From the NCBI GenBank assembly GCA_018417955.1, contig JACTVC010000007.1, positions 682,001 to 746,000 of the forward strand: 64,000 bases of DNA, given 5' to 3'. Positions 47,101 through 58,389 of the stretch are shown in pieces. The notes below the pieces were generated by a model. It worked only from the letters and a program-made list of their open reading frames with translations, was not told the DNA's origin and did no database searches. Made by a program: the position numbers and the translations under genes. Within the stretch, counting starts at the first letter, position 1; the number at the start of each line of letters is the position of its first letter. The DNA comes from Laccaria trichodermophora (lineage: Eukaryota > Basidiomycota > Agaricomycetes > Agaricales > Hydnangiaceae).

Positions 47101-48559
47101 GCCCAGTCAATTGCCATGGCCTTAACACCAAATCAAATGTGCCTTACCTTCTGGAAATAAGCAACATGGTGGCAGAGATTACAGCTGGGTTTACATCTTC
47201 TATACTTCGATTCGTTCCCGAAATATACATAAAGCGGCCAGAGATATGCAGAGCCGAATGACGTCAGGTGGGTGCTGTCCGAGGAATACATGAGACCGAT
47301 GACAACGCGCTGGAGAGTGCATCCAGGTGCTCTGGGTAAAGCCTGTATTTCTTCGTGTGCCTCCAGGAATGCTGGAGAGGTATAAAGTTCTCCATGAACC
47401 CTAACCGAAGCAGTGTCCCCCTTTTGCCACCGCAGTTCATAGGGTTCAAGATGGAAATGCTGGAACTCATCAGCATTGTTCATCTTCTCCTTGAGAATCG
47501 CTACGATACTGCGATGATGGAATGGGGGGAAATGATATTCTTGAACCCCTGGGCTCTTCGCCAGGCAGTGGATTGGGATGGGTAAAGAAATCGGTGTTGC
47601 GGTCCAGCCAGCATCAGGTTCATCATACCATGTGTCCTCCATATCGCCAGCTGCATCTGATTCCCCCAGCTGCTCGTTCAAAGCATCCCATGGAACACCC
47701 TGGATATCTTCTGGCCTAAAATCCCGCCTGCAAATGATATCGACTAACCGCTTGAAACCCGCTTTTGTTTTCTGCAACCCGTCATTCCAGTACCAATCAC
47801 CAAGAAGGAAGGCAGATTTGTTTGGGTAAGGGCCGAAGATAGCACCTCCCGCCGGTAATTCTTTATGATCGGATGTAACTTCAGAGAGAGCGGCGCGCTG
47901 CTGCTCCAACTCGGGGTCATGTGTGGGGAATCCTTCTGCCCTGTACTGCCGGAACAGTCCAAATACATTTCGAGGAGATGTGAGGAGTTTCCGGATTTTC
48001 ATTGCGGTACCACTGGTAGGTTCCGCAGGCTCAAAACGCGTAACTTCTGGAAGCAGTGTTTCTGGAGGTGGAAGCGCAGCTTGCGCTTGAGGCTGCTCGT
48101 CTCGAAAGCGCACAGGTAAATAAATCTTGCGGCAAACTCTGCGTTCGGCAAGAGAGCGGGGGTCATCAGGGATAGCCTCAATGTCCATCAATTCCTGGTT
48201 TGTAAGTATCGACGAAATGCTGGCAGGCGGCACATTCTGGTTCTATCAACAAAGGGTAAGGGAAGGAACCGTTAGGCATCATCTGGGATCGCAGTTTGTG
48301 GCGAAGCAATTACCTGTGGCTGTTTTTCTTGAACATTAGGTGCGGATAGCGGCTTCTGGCGCTCTTCAAGGCGTCGCTGCTTTTGTTTTCTGTATGCTTC
48401 CTGCGCTGATGCGAGGGTGGAAGAAAAGAGTCTCTTCTTTCGCACACAGCTAGATGAATGGTTGGTAAAGGCATTGAGTTGTGCAAAAGATCGACCGCAA
48501 CCCCCACAAGTTTGGCTGAACGCCCTTGTATCAGAATATAGTGGATCTTCTGCATCCAT
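44140..48559 (-). mobile_element. Plavaka-type DNA transposase gene, apparently intact
   Basis: Exons are 48559-48314, 48242-47148, 47095-46866, 46814-46565, 46509-46346, 46295-46190, 46137-45784, 45724-45599, 45540-45265, 45208-44556 and 44497-44140, giving 1285 residues without a stop. The N-terminus carries a C2H2-like finger (CGGCGRSFAQLNAFTNHSSSC with one extra Cys pair). Conserved blocks follow: SDSTHLTSFGSAYLWPLYVY, FGNESKYRRCKPSC, CNLCHHVAYFQKLPPEFKDF, CCDGIARRFYLQIFSYAADY, GGRPCPRCLIPKSQIHLVGT, FEIFHVDFMHEVELGVWRAL, NLNTYKAHALGDYAETIRRY, GTTDSYSTEPSELEHR and YYVNRFADRDMIMRYHLGIG. This is the Plavaka family (CACTA/EnSpm-related) typical of Agaricomycetes. The C-terminal 100 residues are acidic. 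I could not locate convincing terminal inverted repeats. Confidence 0.9.
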
Positions 48560-49352
48560 TACTGGGCGACAGGGTTGGTGGACTCTAAAGTTGGGGAAGC
48601 ACTGGGCAAGCAGCGACGCGGCTGCGTTTTTTGAAAGCCAGCGTGCCACTGGCAGTTCGGACCTGGACTCTGCAACCAATTAAAATTATCATCATAATAT
48701 CATGATGTTTCATACTAATAGTGGCACAGCCCATTTTTGGGTGGCTGATGTTGATGTTGAAACCTAGTATGCTGATCCGGGCTCATCATGGCGTCTTTGA
48801 ATTGATGGCAGTCTAGCGGGTTAAGCGCGCGCAGGTTTGCTGCAGATGGCAGGTAAAACTTAGTACTAGTAGAGGGCCAGGATATTTAACAACCCCGCTG
48901 GCAAGCCCTTCGCATATCCCAGTATAACGGCACAGGCACCCTCCTGCCCTCCGCTGGTCTTAAGCAGAGCTCATCTTCCAGCGCTGGCTGGTGATCTCCG
49001 AAGTTGGCAGGAGCGGCCATAGGGATTGTAACCTTAGCCAACAACTTAGCAGTCTTCACTATCTCAGGACTTTAGGCCAAAAGGTAATGGAACAGAGCCA
49101 GGGATTTTGGTCGGTGTTGAATCACGAACCGAGGCAGGAGCGGCCTGCGGAATGTATGGGCGGGGCAGCAGCAGATGCCCTGGAGTCAAGCGCCGCGCCA
49201 ACGATATGCTAGTGAAGTTTGGCAGGGACGCCAGAGGCGAGCAGCCTGCCAAAAGGCCATTGTAGAAAAACGTCGTATTGAACATTGTAGAAGCCACGTT
49301 GTCATAAGTGGCAGCGCCCCGGCGTGATATAGCTTCACTGCTGGACTACTTA

Positions 49353-49475
49353 CGGACAACCTTTCCCCATAAGATACGTTCCTCCGCTGTTTTCAAATCA
49401 CATTTCGGGTCAATGATGGCAGGGGATTTACCGCCTAGCTCCAGGGTTGCAGGGGTGAGATGCTTGGCGCCTGGT
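49353..49475 (-). pseudogene. isolated aldehyde dehydrogenase exon fragment
   Basis: The minus strand encodes [20 protein letters not shown], then [18 protein letters not shown], and is followed by a GTAAGT donor. This is the conserved Glu-containing LELGGKSP block of fatty-aldehyde-type ALDH enzymes. Neither the upstream glycine-rich NAD loop nor the downstream catalytic-Cys exon is present nearby, so this is a single relic exon lying against the truncated SNF2 relic. Confidence 0.75.
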
Positions 49476-49689
49476 GCTCCCGGCTTCGTTGAGTATTACG
49501 ATGCAAATGATGGGAATGGTTGTTGTCTTGGATGTGGGGGTGATTTAGGGGGGAGGCAACTTGGATGCGAGAGCAGCAGGGCTGCAATAGCAGCGGCGTG
49601 ATACAGAGCTGGTTTCTGGTTTTGGCGCGAAACTGCTGCCGGGGTTTGCAATTGAGGCTGGACAAAACCACCTGCGGCCGCTGCACCCA

Positions 49690-52600
49690 CGACAGTGTCG
49701 GCGATCACGAGACGCTGGACCTTGACCACCCGCGTCTGGCCAAGGCGATGAACGCGGTCAAGGGCTTAAACCTCAACGGCTCTTGACCAGCTGATATCGA
49801 GCCAGATGAAGTTGTTCGCCCGCGTAAGGTTGAGGCCAACGCCTGCTGCGGGTGCCAATTAATGGCGGAAGTTGCATACAGTGGTTCAAAGGCTTACCTC
49901 CGCACTTGAGCGACGTCAGCATTACACGGACCTTGCCCTTTGACATAACACGCGAACGGCCTGATCGTGCTTGTTGCGGCTCATGCCGCCTTGATATCTA
50001 CTGGCAAGTTAGAATTTGTCATGTGGAAAGACAAAGTGCATGACTTGCTTGACATGGGCAATTCCTTTCTCTGAAATGAGAAAATATACCTTCTCCAGAC
50101 GCTTCTCAATGCCCACCATGAGAACCTCCATCATATGCTGCAAGTGAAGTAGGCTAAGTCTGGAGAAGATCGGCACAGTCGCACATACCTTCATTTGAGT
50201 GGATGGCAAGAGCTTTGACATCAACTAAATGACTTCCCTGGGACCGGTATCTTCTTCATACAACCAAAGACAACCTCCTGCTCAGGAGTATCCATATCCT
50301 CGTCCAAATCCACGATGATGGTGGCCTTGCGTTTTCCAAACCGAACGAGCATCCTGCTCCTCCTCATTGTCGGGAGCGATGAAGGCGCTCACGTCGTCGT
50401 CTTCGTCACTTTCGAAACCGGATTTGATGTAGTCGTCATCGTCGTCTTGGACTTGGACTTTTGAACTTTCTTTGCCTTTGCCTTTCCTTCCCTCTGGAAT
50501 TTGAAATGGGTTCATCGTCCGAATCAACGACCTTTGTTTTGCTCTTCTTCAACGGCTCGTCGTCTGAATCGACCATCACAACATCTTCGTCCTGTTCTCC
50601 AGTGAGATTAAGGTCAGCACCAGTGGGCTCGAAGGCGGTGCAGCTGAACAGCTTCTCCTTGACAACGGCGGATCGACATACAGGGCCTGGTGAAGCCATG
50701 TTAGCAGGATCGGGCCAAGATTAGCAGCAATCTCACATGGTCGTTCATCAGCCCTGGTTGTGGCTGCACCGTCGCCTCCTTCGACTTGAGGGGTATTGGG
50801 AATGTCACCTAGAAATTGAAGTCATGAAAAGGCTAGACTTACACACGGAAAAAGCCTACAGATGCATCCGCGGCAGAAGATGTGTGTGCAAGAGGTAATG
50901 GCGGCGTCGTCCAAAGTATGATAGCAGATGGGACAGCCCCCGTCTTCAAGAGCAATGCCGGCAGACTACATTGACAAGACTTAAAATATAACAACGATGG
51001 CCAACATGTATGGTACATACCTCTTTTTCGGCAGCCATCCGAAGCAAGGTCATTTCCCTAAACTTTTCCTTCATCTTTGCCACAAACATGTGTGACACCA
51101 GACGTCTCGTGCGAGAAAGCCCTGTGGAGAGCCCAGGTTTGGAGCTGTTGATCTCATGCGGATGGACGAATGCTGCTCCGTCTTCTTGGATAGGCGACGG
51201 GTGGGAGCAGATTTGACGATATCGGAGAAGCACAAGGACTTGATGATAGTTTCTTTGAGAAGAGTGAGCAATGCTTGGCAGGAAGGCAGGTTCACTTACT
51301 CGAGAACTGTTCCAACCCAATATGCGATGTAGAAGGAACGGCCCAAAGATAGCTTGGTGCCGGGATATCAACTATTGATGTTATAGTGGGAGACTATTTG
51401 ATGTATGATTTTTCTTCTCAAACAACCCAACATGGTCGCGGAATGCGGTGCAGTCCGGGTCATACCAAGGCCTGATTTTAAGGAATCTCGTGTATGCATA
51501 TGTGTCAACAAGACTGTTGTGCTAAAGACATGTCACTTAGCAAAAAGTGTTGGACATGTTACTGGCACGACGTACCCTCCCAAGCACCACCGCTAGGTGC
51601 CACGGAGTTCATTAAATGTTTGGGACTGGCCTGTGAATGAAGGAGAAATAAGCAGAGATATTGTGGTGGAAATTGAACGGTGACTTACGAGTACGCCGTT
51701 TGCAAATGGCTTGAGCCTCATCAAGAACGAGATGGTAGAACTGATTATAGCGACAGGATCAGCATCATCGTCTGGAAAAGTGCTGGGACATCCTACTTCG
51801 ATTTCAGACAGCAGTCCCTCTAAAGCCCAATCGGCAAATGCGTGACAAGCGATTCAATGTAGAACATACTTTGTTGCTTCTTGGCCTTGCTTCCCTTCTT
51901 ATTTCCATCGTTATCGTTAGAATCGGAGACAAAAAAGTTGTCCTTTTTCTTTTGGCGCTTCGCTTTAGCCTTCTGTTTTCATTGGGCTTCAAAATCGGGC
52001 CACCCAAGAGACATCATCCTGAGAAAAGATAGACGTCAGCTCCTCTGGCAAGTGAACATATGCGCAGTGCAGACGAACCGTGTAAGTAGTCAACGCAATA
52101 TCGCACTTCATTATCTCTGACTTCTTTCGTGGCTTTGAAGACCCTAGAAAGACGGTGATTTGGTATGGTGGGCTATAAGTAGAGAATCCGGCGAACCATG
52201 ATAGATCAAATGCTTCAGCTCGCAATTGGTCTTGAGGTCGATCTCCGCCTTCCATTGACCAAGCAGCGCCGCGGGTGCGATGATAAGAGTCGTCCTGCAG
52301 ACCGGACCAGGCGGCTGATTCTTCACAATGGCGGCAATCCTAGTTGTAAGAAACATCAACAACAGACCAATTAGAAATAAGAATTCGTAATACATCTGGA
52401 CGGTCTGCAAAATGAGGTGTCACCACTGGGGGGAGCCGTGAAGAATAAATGGCCTAGACTAACCTTTCCAAGACCCGTGTCGTCTCCTAAACAACCGCCC
52501 TTGAAGTAGCTTAGCTCTTTGTCCAGCATCCAGGCAGCACCAATGGTCTGATGTGGAATAAGGGCAACTTCCATCCCCGGCAAGAGGTCGCATTACGATC

Positions 52601-52900
52601 CCAGACCAAGTCGTTCAAGCACCTTGCCAACGCTTGCATTTCAATCAAACTGTTCTGCATTTCCAGCTTCGATGAGGAATTTGTCGACGCTGTAAGATAA
52701 AAATCATTAGTCTGTAGTGACAACCGTGAGTTGGAGCATGGAGACGCACCCATCAGCCTTGGCTTGAAGTCCAACGTAGAGATCCCGGGTTCGACCACGA
52801 AAGTCCCCATTGTCGTCCCCGCGGGGAGCTGGAACTTCGATGCTCACACGCGGGATGAGATCGTCAGCGGTCACCAGCATCATCTCTTCTTCGTTGTCCC
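49690..52900 (-). pseudogene. SNF2-family helicase with RING finger (Rad5/Rad16 type), decayed
   Basis: Recognisable blocks run 5' to 3' on the minus strand. They are PRVSIEVPAPRGDDNG (near 52810-52860), EVALIPHQTIGAAWMLDKEL, the Walker A region GGCLGDDTGLGK (near 52465-52505), TTLIIAPAALLGQWKAEI (near 52240-52300), DIALTTYTV, the motif II form FYHLVLDEAQAICKRRT (near 51690-51740), a RING finger GCPICYHTLDDAAITSCTHI then FCRGCIC (near 50870-50945), and motifs V-VI GVGLNLTRANNFIWLDISWS with ALDRVHRLGQTRVVKVQR (near 49705-49850). In-frame TAA codons occur at 52593-52595 and 49766-49768. The second sits between SRAVEV and ALDRVHRLGQ where the family has Gln. The C-terminus is replaced by unrelated sequence. 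Confidence 0.8.
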
Positions 52901-53657
52901 AGTATGAGTAGGGTGTACTAAGAGCAATGGAAGTTGTGAATTCAGGGGCGGCGCGGCCAGCCCCAAAGTTTGTGAAATCAGCACGGAAACCCCACCCGCG
53001 CAGTCACCTAGCCGGAACTAAGGCATCATACACAACGGTGTGTGGAAATCTCTGCCAGAAACTGCTACTAGGTCGCTGGCCCCAATAGCCGAATTTTGTG
53101 ATAGAACATTGAAGTCCAAGACGAAAAGTTGAAAGTTTAAGGTAAGCACATGATCTTGCTACCAGAAGCATGAGCATGTGATCGAACACAGCCACGGCAT
53201 CCTTCCTGAGATCACTGTCACGGTTGACGGAGCCACATTCAATTGTCATCCGCAAACGCGGGAAGTTCAATGCCCTATTGCAGGCTGGCGGCTCGAAGGC
53301 AAGGGGCCTACCTCATCCAGGGGTGACCCTGGAGATGAGCTTGGACACGAGTCTTGGACGAGCTGTATCCTAGTACTAACCCAACTTTTCACGATCAAAG
53401 CGAATTTTGTCTTAGCTAGCTATATCATATAACAAGATGTTGAATGTGATGATTGTAATCTAGTGTGGCCCAGCAGCTTCCAGCATCATGATAGCGAGTT
53501 TTGAAAAAGTAGCGTTTCGGACATTAAGAAAGTAGTATTGCGAATTCGGCCTAGCATTTGAAGGATGATGTGGACATTAAGTAGAGGCTTTGGCCTTTTT
53601 TGCCACATGGTCTACTGATTCGCTGGTTTAGAACAATTACTAGAGAAATAATGATGC
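52901..53657. other. no supported gene
   Basis: This probably includes the decayed N-terminal part of the SNF2 relic and the intergenic region before the stop of the JmjC-like gene. No motif was recognised. Confidence 0.4.
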
Positions 53658-56600
53658 CTAACCTTCAAAATCGGATGAACTTTTGCGCTTGGGCACTTGC
53701 TTTGTGGAAACTCTTTGAAGGTGGCCAGGTTTTTGCACTGGAGGACGCATATAATCGATGTCATCGGAAGTTAGCCCAAGTTTCAAAAAGTCATCTGCCA
53801 GGGAACAAACTTAGAGCAAATCCAAAGTAAGGGCAGCCATTTACCACAGGTATTGTAGGCTGGGACTGCAGGCTTGCTTGATGGGCGGACCATGTAATAG
53901 CGGTCGCGAGGCCATGCCAAAGAATCAATATCCACGTCATTGTCCTCACCCTGCAGGGAATGAAATGCCTTGTGGAAGGCTTCAACTCCCTTAAAGCAGC
54001 GGTCTACTTCATCCCGAAATCCTAATACATGTGGGAGGTCTAGGGTCGTGTTATAGTTGATGGCTTTGGTGTTTGCTGCATAGATGAGGAGGGTCTGGAC
54101 ATGTCGAGCGAGATACTCCGCATATAGGGCAGGGCCATCGACGACAGAGTTGTTCCTGGGATCAATGAGATCATGGTGAGCAAAGAACCACTTCAAGATG
54201 TCCCTGCATTTCCCCCGGGCGACAGCACATTCGTCGCGCTCTGGGCGAGACAGCCCATTTTTTCGATAAGTTCCAGGGTGGAGCACATTCATCAGCTCCA
54301 CAATGGTAGACAGGGCGAAAAGGTCAAGAACGCCTTCGAATTGCTCAAGGTCAGGTAGATGAGCATTGTATCTCTCTGCGGTAGTAAGAAATAGCAACAC
54401 ATAATAAATCAGACAACTTACGCGATTTATAAGTGCTATGTCCAGTGAGCCTCCTATGAAAAAAGTGGGCAAAGCGGCGCAGTAAGAGGCGGGAGGCGAT
54501 ATGCTCTGTGTTAGTTACCAAATGGCCAAGAAAAAAGCTGTGCTCCAAGCCATAGAGCGTGTCTTGAAGGGTGCTTGTGGCGTAGAAGTGGCCACCAATG
54601 CAAATCGCATGCTCCAACGTGAAGACGATATGGGGTGTGTTCGGTCGCATGATTCTATAGTTGTACCAGCTCTTACTCATAAATTCAAAGTATCAAAATG
54701 ATGACTCACAAGCAAGAACCTGGTAGTAGCACGACTGCCTCAATGTCCCACTTCTCTGTGTTAGGCGCTTCGAATTTGTACCCTTCAGAGAACAATTGGA
54801 TGTTGGCAAATTGCTTGTAGTCAAAGCCTTTGCTTGCAGTGGTAGATTTGGGTCTGGCCAACAACCAGAGCTTGCAACCGGTCAGGACATCGATAAACGT
54901 GCAAAAACCTTCAGCGTCGATGTGTGTCCAGTGGAGTGCACCGGAAGTGGCTGCCAATCCCCAGCGGAGATCGTCTCCTGGAAGATGTTGACTGGTCTTG
55001 CAGTAAGGTAGCTCCTTGGTGGCACCCCAAGCAATGATGTCGCTAGAACATTTGTCTGGTTTGAGATCGGCTTCACCCATCGGAAACGAGAGGGCATTGA
55101 GTATTTTCGCCCTGTTAGGTGGAACAATCTTGGTAGAATCCAAGAGTTGCTGCAGGGTGCCTTGGACACAACGCAAGTTGTAATCTTCCGATGCGTCAAT
55201 CGACTGGTCTTGAGATAAATCCTTGTTAGCCATAGTACAAGTTCAGTCATATATGATGCTGTACCCTGTATAGTCGTAACTGACTCCATTGTCGTATTTA
55301 GGACTTCTAAACCGGCTTCATCGAATGCGAGTTTGGGCACAGGGCGATCTATGATGACAAGGTTTTTGCAGCGCAAGAGGTTTTGAATTTCGCGGTCAGA
55401 GCTCGCATCATACTGGGCCTGTGTCATCACTTCCAAGACTGAGTGGTCTGGATTGGTGACATGAGGTGGCATCCCGTTTGAGTCGTAAAGTTTCTCGATG
55501 CTCTCCATGAAGCCATAGAATTGGTCTATGTCCGATTTTCGCTGGGGCTATGATTAGAAAATTCATATTTATCTAGAGAACACATAAACGTACATGGAAT
55601 GATGGTCGAAACTCAGTCCTGAAACCCTTAGGATCGTATAAGGATACCGTTCGCTTCCCCAAAAGTTTCTATTAATCCAGAAGAACAATGAGCAAGTACG
55701 AAATGGGGAGAAAGAAAGCTTACCGGGCTAGGCGCTTCAAGCTCCCAAAGGTTGATGTCTGGTACAGGGCTCTGTGATCCAACGATCAGCCAAAAGACAG
55801 AAAAGTGAATTAGAAACTCACCGTCCACGCATCCACGTCGATCGGCAGGGCATAAGAACCAGTCTCCTGCTTGTTCGGCAACCTGTTCTTAGCCTTCTTA
55901 GGGGGAGGCTTGGGAGGGCTGGCATTCTCTTTGAAACCAGGAAGTGTATGTGGCCGCCTTGGACGAAGGGTTCGGCCTGCTGACTTGTCTGCCCACCCCA
56001 TCTTGGCACCAGCATCCATTTCGGATGTCTCGCCTGTCTCCATTTCGTCATCCGTCTCTGGGTCCTCGTCACCAACCGCATCGTTAATATCATCTTCAAT
56101 GTCCATGCCTTCCCCATCCTCATTGCCCACTACTTCCTGATCTTCAATCTTATCTTTGGCGTCCATGCCTTCCCCACACATTTGATTCCCATCATCTCCC
56201 GCCACCTTGTTGCCCACTCCTCCCCAGTCTTCAATCCTGTCCAGAGTGGTTGTCCCCTCTTTTTCGGTGATACCAGGGTTTGCGCCCACTGCTCCCTCAT
56301 CACCCATCCCATCCTTTTCGGTGACACCAGGGCCTCCACCCACCACTCCCTTATCACCCATCCCATCCTTTTCGGCGATCCCAGGGTTTCCGCCCACTGC
56401 TCCATCATCACCCATCCCATCCTCGTCATCTACCATGTCCTCCCCATCCATCGCTCTCCCATCTCCGATATTGCCCTTGTTCATGCTATCTGCCCTGAAA
56501 CTCTCGCCCGTGGCTTCGTCATTGCTCATCTCTTCCCCACCACCTGCTAGTGGTTGAATGGGGAGAGTTGTTGACAAGCTGATCGGCTGCGGATTAGGAG

Positions 56601-58034
56601 CTGGCCATTGCTCTGGTAGGCTTCCTTCTAAGTCAAGAAGGTCAAGGGATTCGCGTACACTGATATCAGAAGATAAGCTCTCTTTGAAAGTAATTAGGAT
56701 AATTGGTGAAACAGAGCATTCATTGACACACCGGTTTTTAGCCAAGTCCTTTCAGATTGTGACAAAGTGTTTAGCTCGTTCCAAGGAACAGCATTGAAAA
56801 ACCCATCCAGGGCACTTTGCGTGTTGACATCATCCATAGCAATATGTAACAATACTTTCCATAGCTCCTGCTCGACAACAAGGAGGAGAGCAGGCTGTTG
56901 ATTGCCATAAGCTTTCCAGGTCTGATAAAAGATGTGTTTGAACATTAAAAAGGAGCAGAAAAAAGTCATACAAGAATTAAAGAATGGCGGTGCCAATCGT
57001 ATTTTTCCAGACGGGTTGTTAGAAGAAGATATAGAGGTGAGATGAACAGCGCAAGATGAAGGGGGAGTCTGAAGCGCTGTATATTCCTGACACCCTTCAT
57101 GATGCTGTCGAGCACCGTGGTCCTGGGATGTTTCCGATTCAGAAATCTACTAGGTTCAATGGGTATAGACCCTTACGGCAACTGTAGGTCTTCCAAAAAT
57201 GTTTTGAGATTTGAAGGCATGTCAAGATTTCCCTGGTAAGTTCCCAGACAAAAATAAGGAGGGGGAAGTTGAATGGATGGGGAAAAATACCTTGACAAGA
57301 TGGCGGAGATACAGGGCGGCCAATTGTATGTTAACCAAAATAGAAGAGGCTTCAGAGATGTCCAGCATCTGCGCCAGGGAGCAGGCAAGATGATCTGGTG
57401 ATGTTTCAGGCAATAATGGAGGAGGATCTACCCCACGTGCGGTGGAAGCCTGTGCATTTCGGAGGAGTTGGGTCCAATCGACCACGTTCTCCCAAGGCTG
57501 GAATTTAACGATGAAATTCAGAACTAAGTAGTAAGTATACCACTCACCCGGTTTGGGCTCCTTCCAATTTGCTGCCGCCGCTGGTGGCATGGTACTGTAG
57601 CGATTGAGTGGCAATTCCTAGGTGCATAAATCCATGCGATGATGTCTACAACTCTGAGAGCTGTCAGAGTGCGAACAAGGTAAGGTGTAACAGTGGCAGG
57701 TTGCCCCTGGTTTTCTACAAATGATGATACCATTAGTACTAAAAGTCCCAGCCGTGAGCAACACATTCTTACCGTCAGGCCTAGTGGTACCTTGCTCATC
57801 TGCAACGCGCAACAAGGCAAAGGTGGCCGGATCTGCTTGTACCTCCCAGTCCTCTATATTCTCTAGTTTCTCTAGCAAAGCTTTGCATTTTGATGTGACG
57901 GAGATATCGCAGAGGTTGGACTGTAATATTATACAACCAGTACGCCATGGCAAAGACGCGAGTAGTTGTGAAGAACTACGGTTGAACTTCGTTGTCCGAG
58001 GCGCCGCGACAGTCGTTGTTCGAACAACGTCCAT
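53658..58034 (-). CDS. large JmjC-like domain protein with acidic repeat region
   Basis: Fourteen exons (58034-57773, 57714-57548, 57497-57291, 57232-57177, 57122-56972, 56921-56732, 56681-55822, 55771-55724, 55668-55594, 55541-55265, 55208-54710, 54654-54422, 54375-53845, 53794-53658) join without a stop into 1230 residues. Residues 1-340 are helical and unrecognised. Residues about 345-630 are acidic, with an 18-residue repeat, and end in basic clusters (TLRPRRPH, PPPKKAKNR). Around residues 850-960 is a JmjC-like cupin: TSGALHWTHIDAEGFCTFID supplies the HxD pair, and MRPNTPHIVFTLEHAICIGG with HFYATSTL supplies the distal His. The family looks like an Agaricomycete-expanded JmjC group. Histone demethylation is an inference only. 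Confidence 0.75.
56261..56422 (-). repeat. in-frame 54-bp tandem repeat, three units, within the JmjC-like gene
   Basis: The plus-strand sequence TTTTCGG recurs at 56261, 56315 and 56369, so the period is 54 bp. It encodes three variants of an 18-residue unit of the form GMGD-x-GxVGxxPGxxEKD. The period keeps the reading frame, so copy number can change without breaking the protein. Confidence 0.85.
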
Positions 58035-58389
58035 ATTTCTCGTCGGGAGTACTACGTCCGGCCGCCAAAGGGGGTGGGCTAGTAAGGTGGTGGGTTGGAA
58101 AAGTAAGAGAGAGGTCGAGCAAGGTCCAAAATGTAGTAAAAAGACACTCTGATTGACTTTACTATGATAGGTACGAATTACCCCAATCTGACGGCCTATT
58201 GATGCGATCATGAGAAAAAAACTAATTCTATTGCATAGAAAACGTAGTAATACTCTAAAGTTACCTTAGCATGCAACAAGTTGAAATATGAACTTGAGAT
58301 GGTTGCTTTTCAACGGGCGAGTTGCGTGTAGGACGAAGGCAAGGGGGCTGGAGAAAAGAAGAAGTTACATAATACCGCCGCACCGTATC

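Noticed and set aside
43743..48655. Shared 13-mer GTGCCACTGGCAG at 43743-43755 and 48643-48655 flanking the Plavaka gene as possible element ends
   Set aside because: The copies are direct, not inverted, do not start with a CACTA-like end, and have no matching duplications. Chance similarity is more likely.
48715..48723. CTAATAGTG near 48715-48723 as a CACTA-type right terminus of the Plavaka element
   Set aside because: No partner CACTA end with matching inner sequence was found to the left of 44140.
57150..57176. 27-nt intron in the JmjC-like gene
   Set aside because: Too short to splice. A downstream acceptor (CATCCCAG, intron 57123-57176, 54 nt) keeps the frame and gives a sensible protein.
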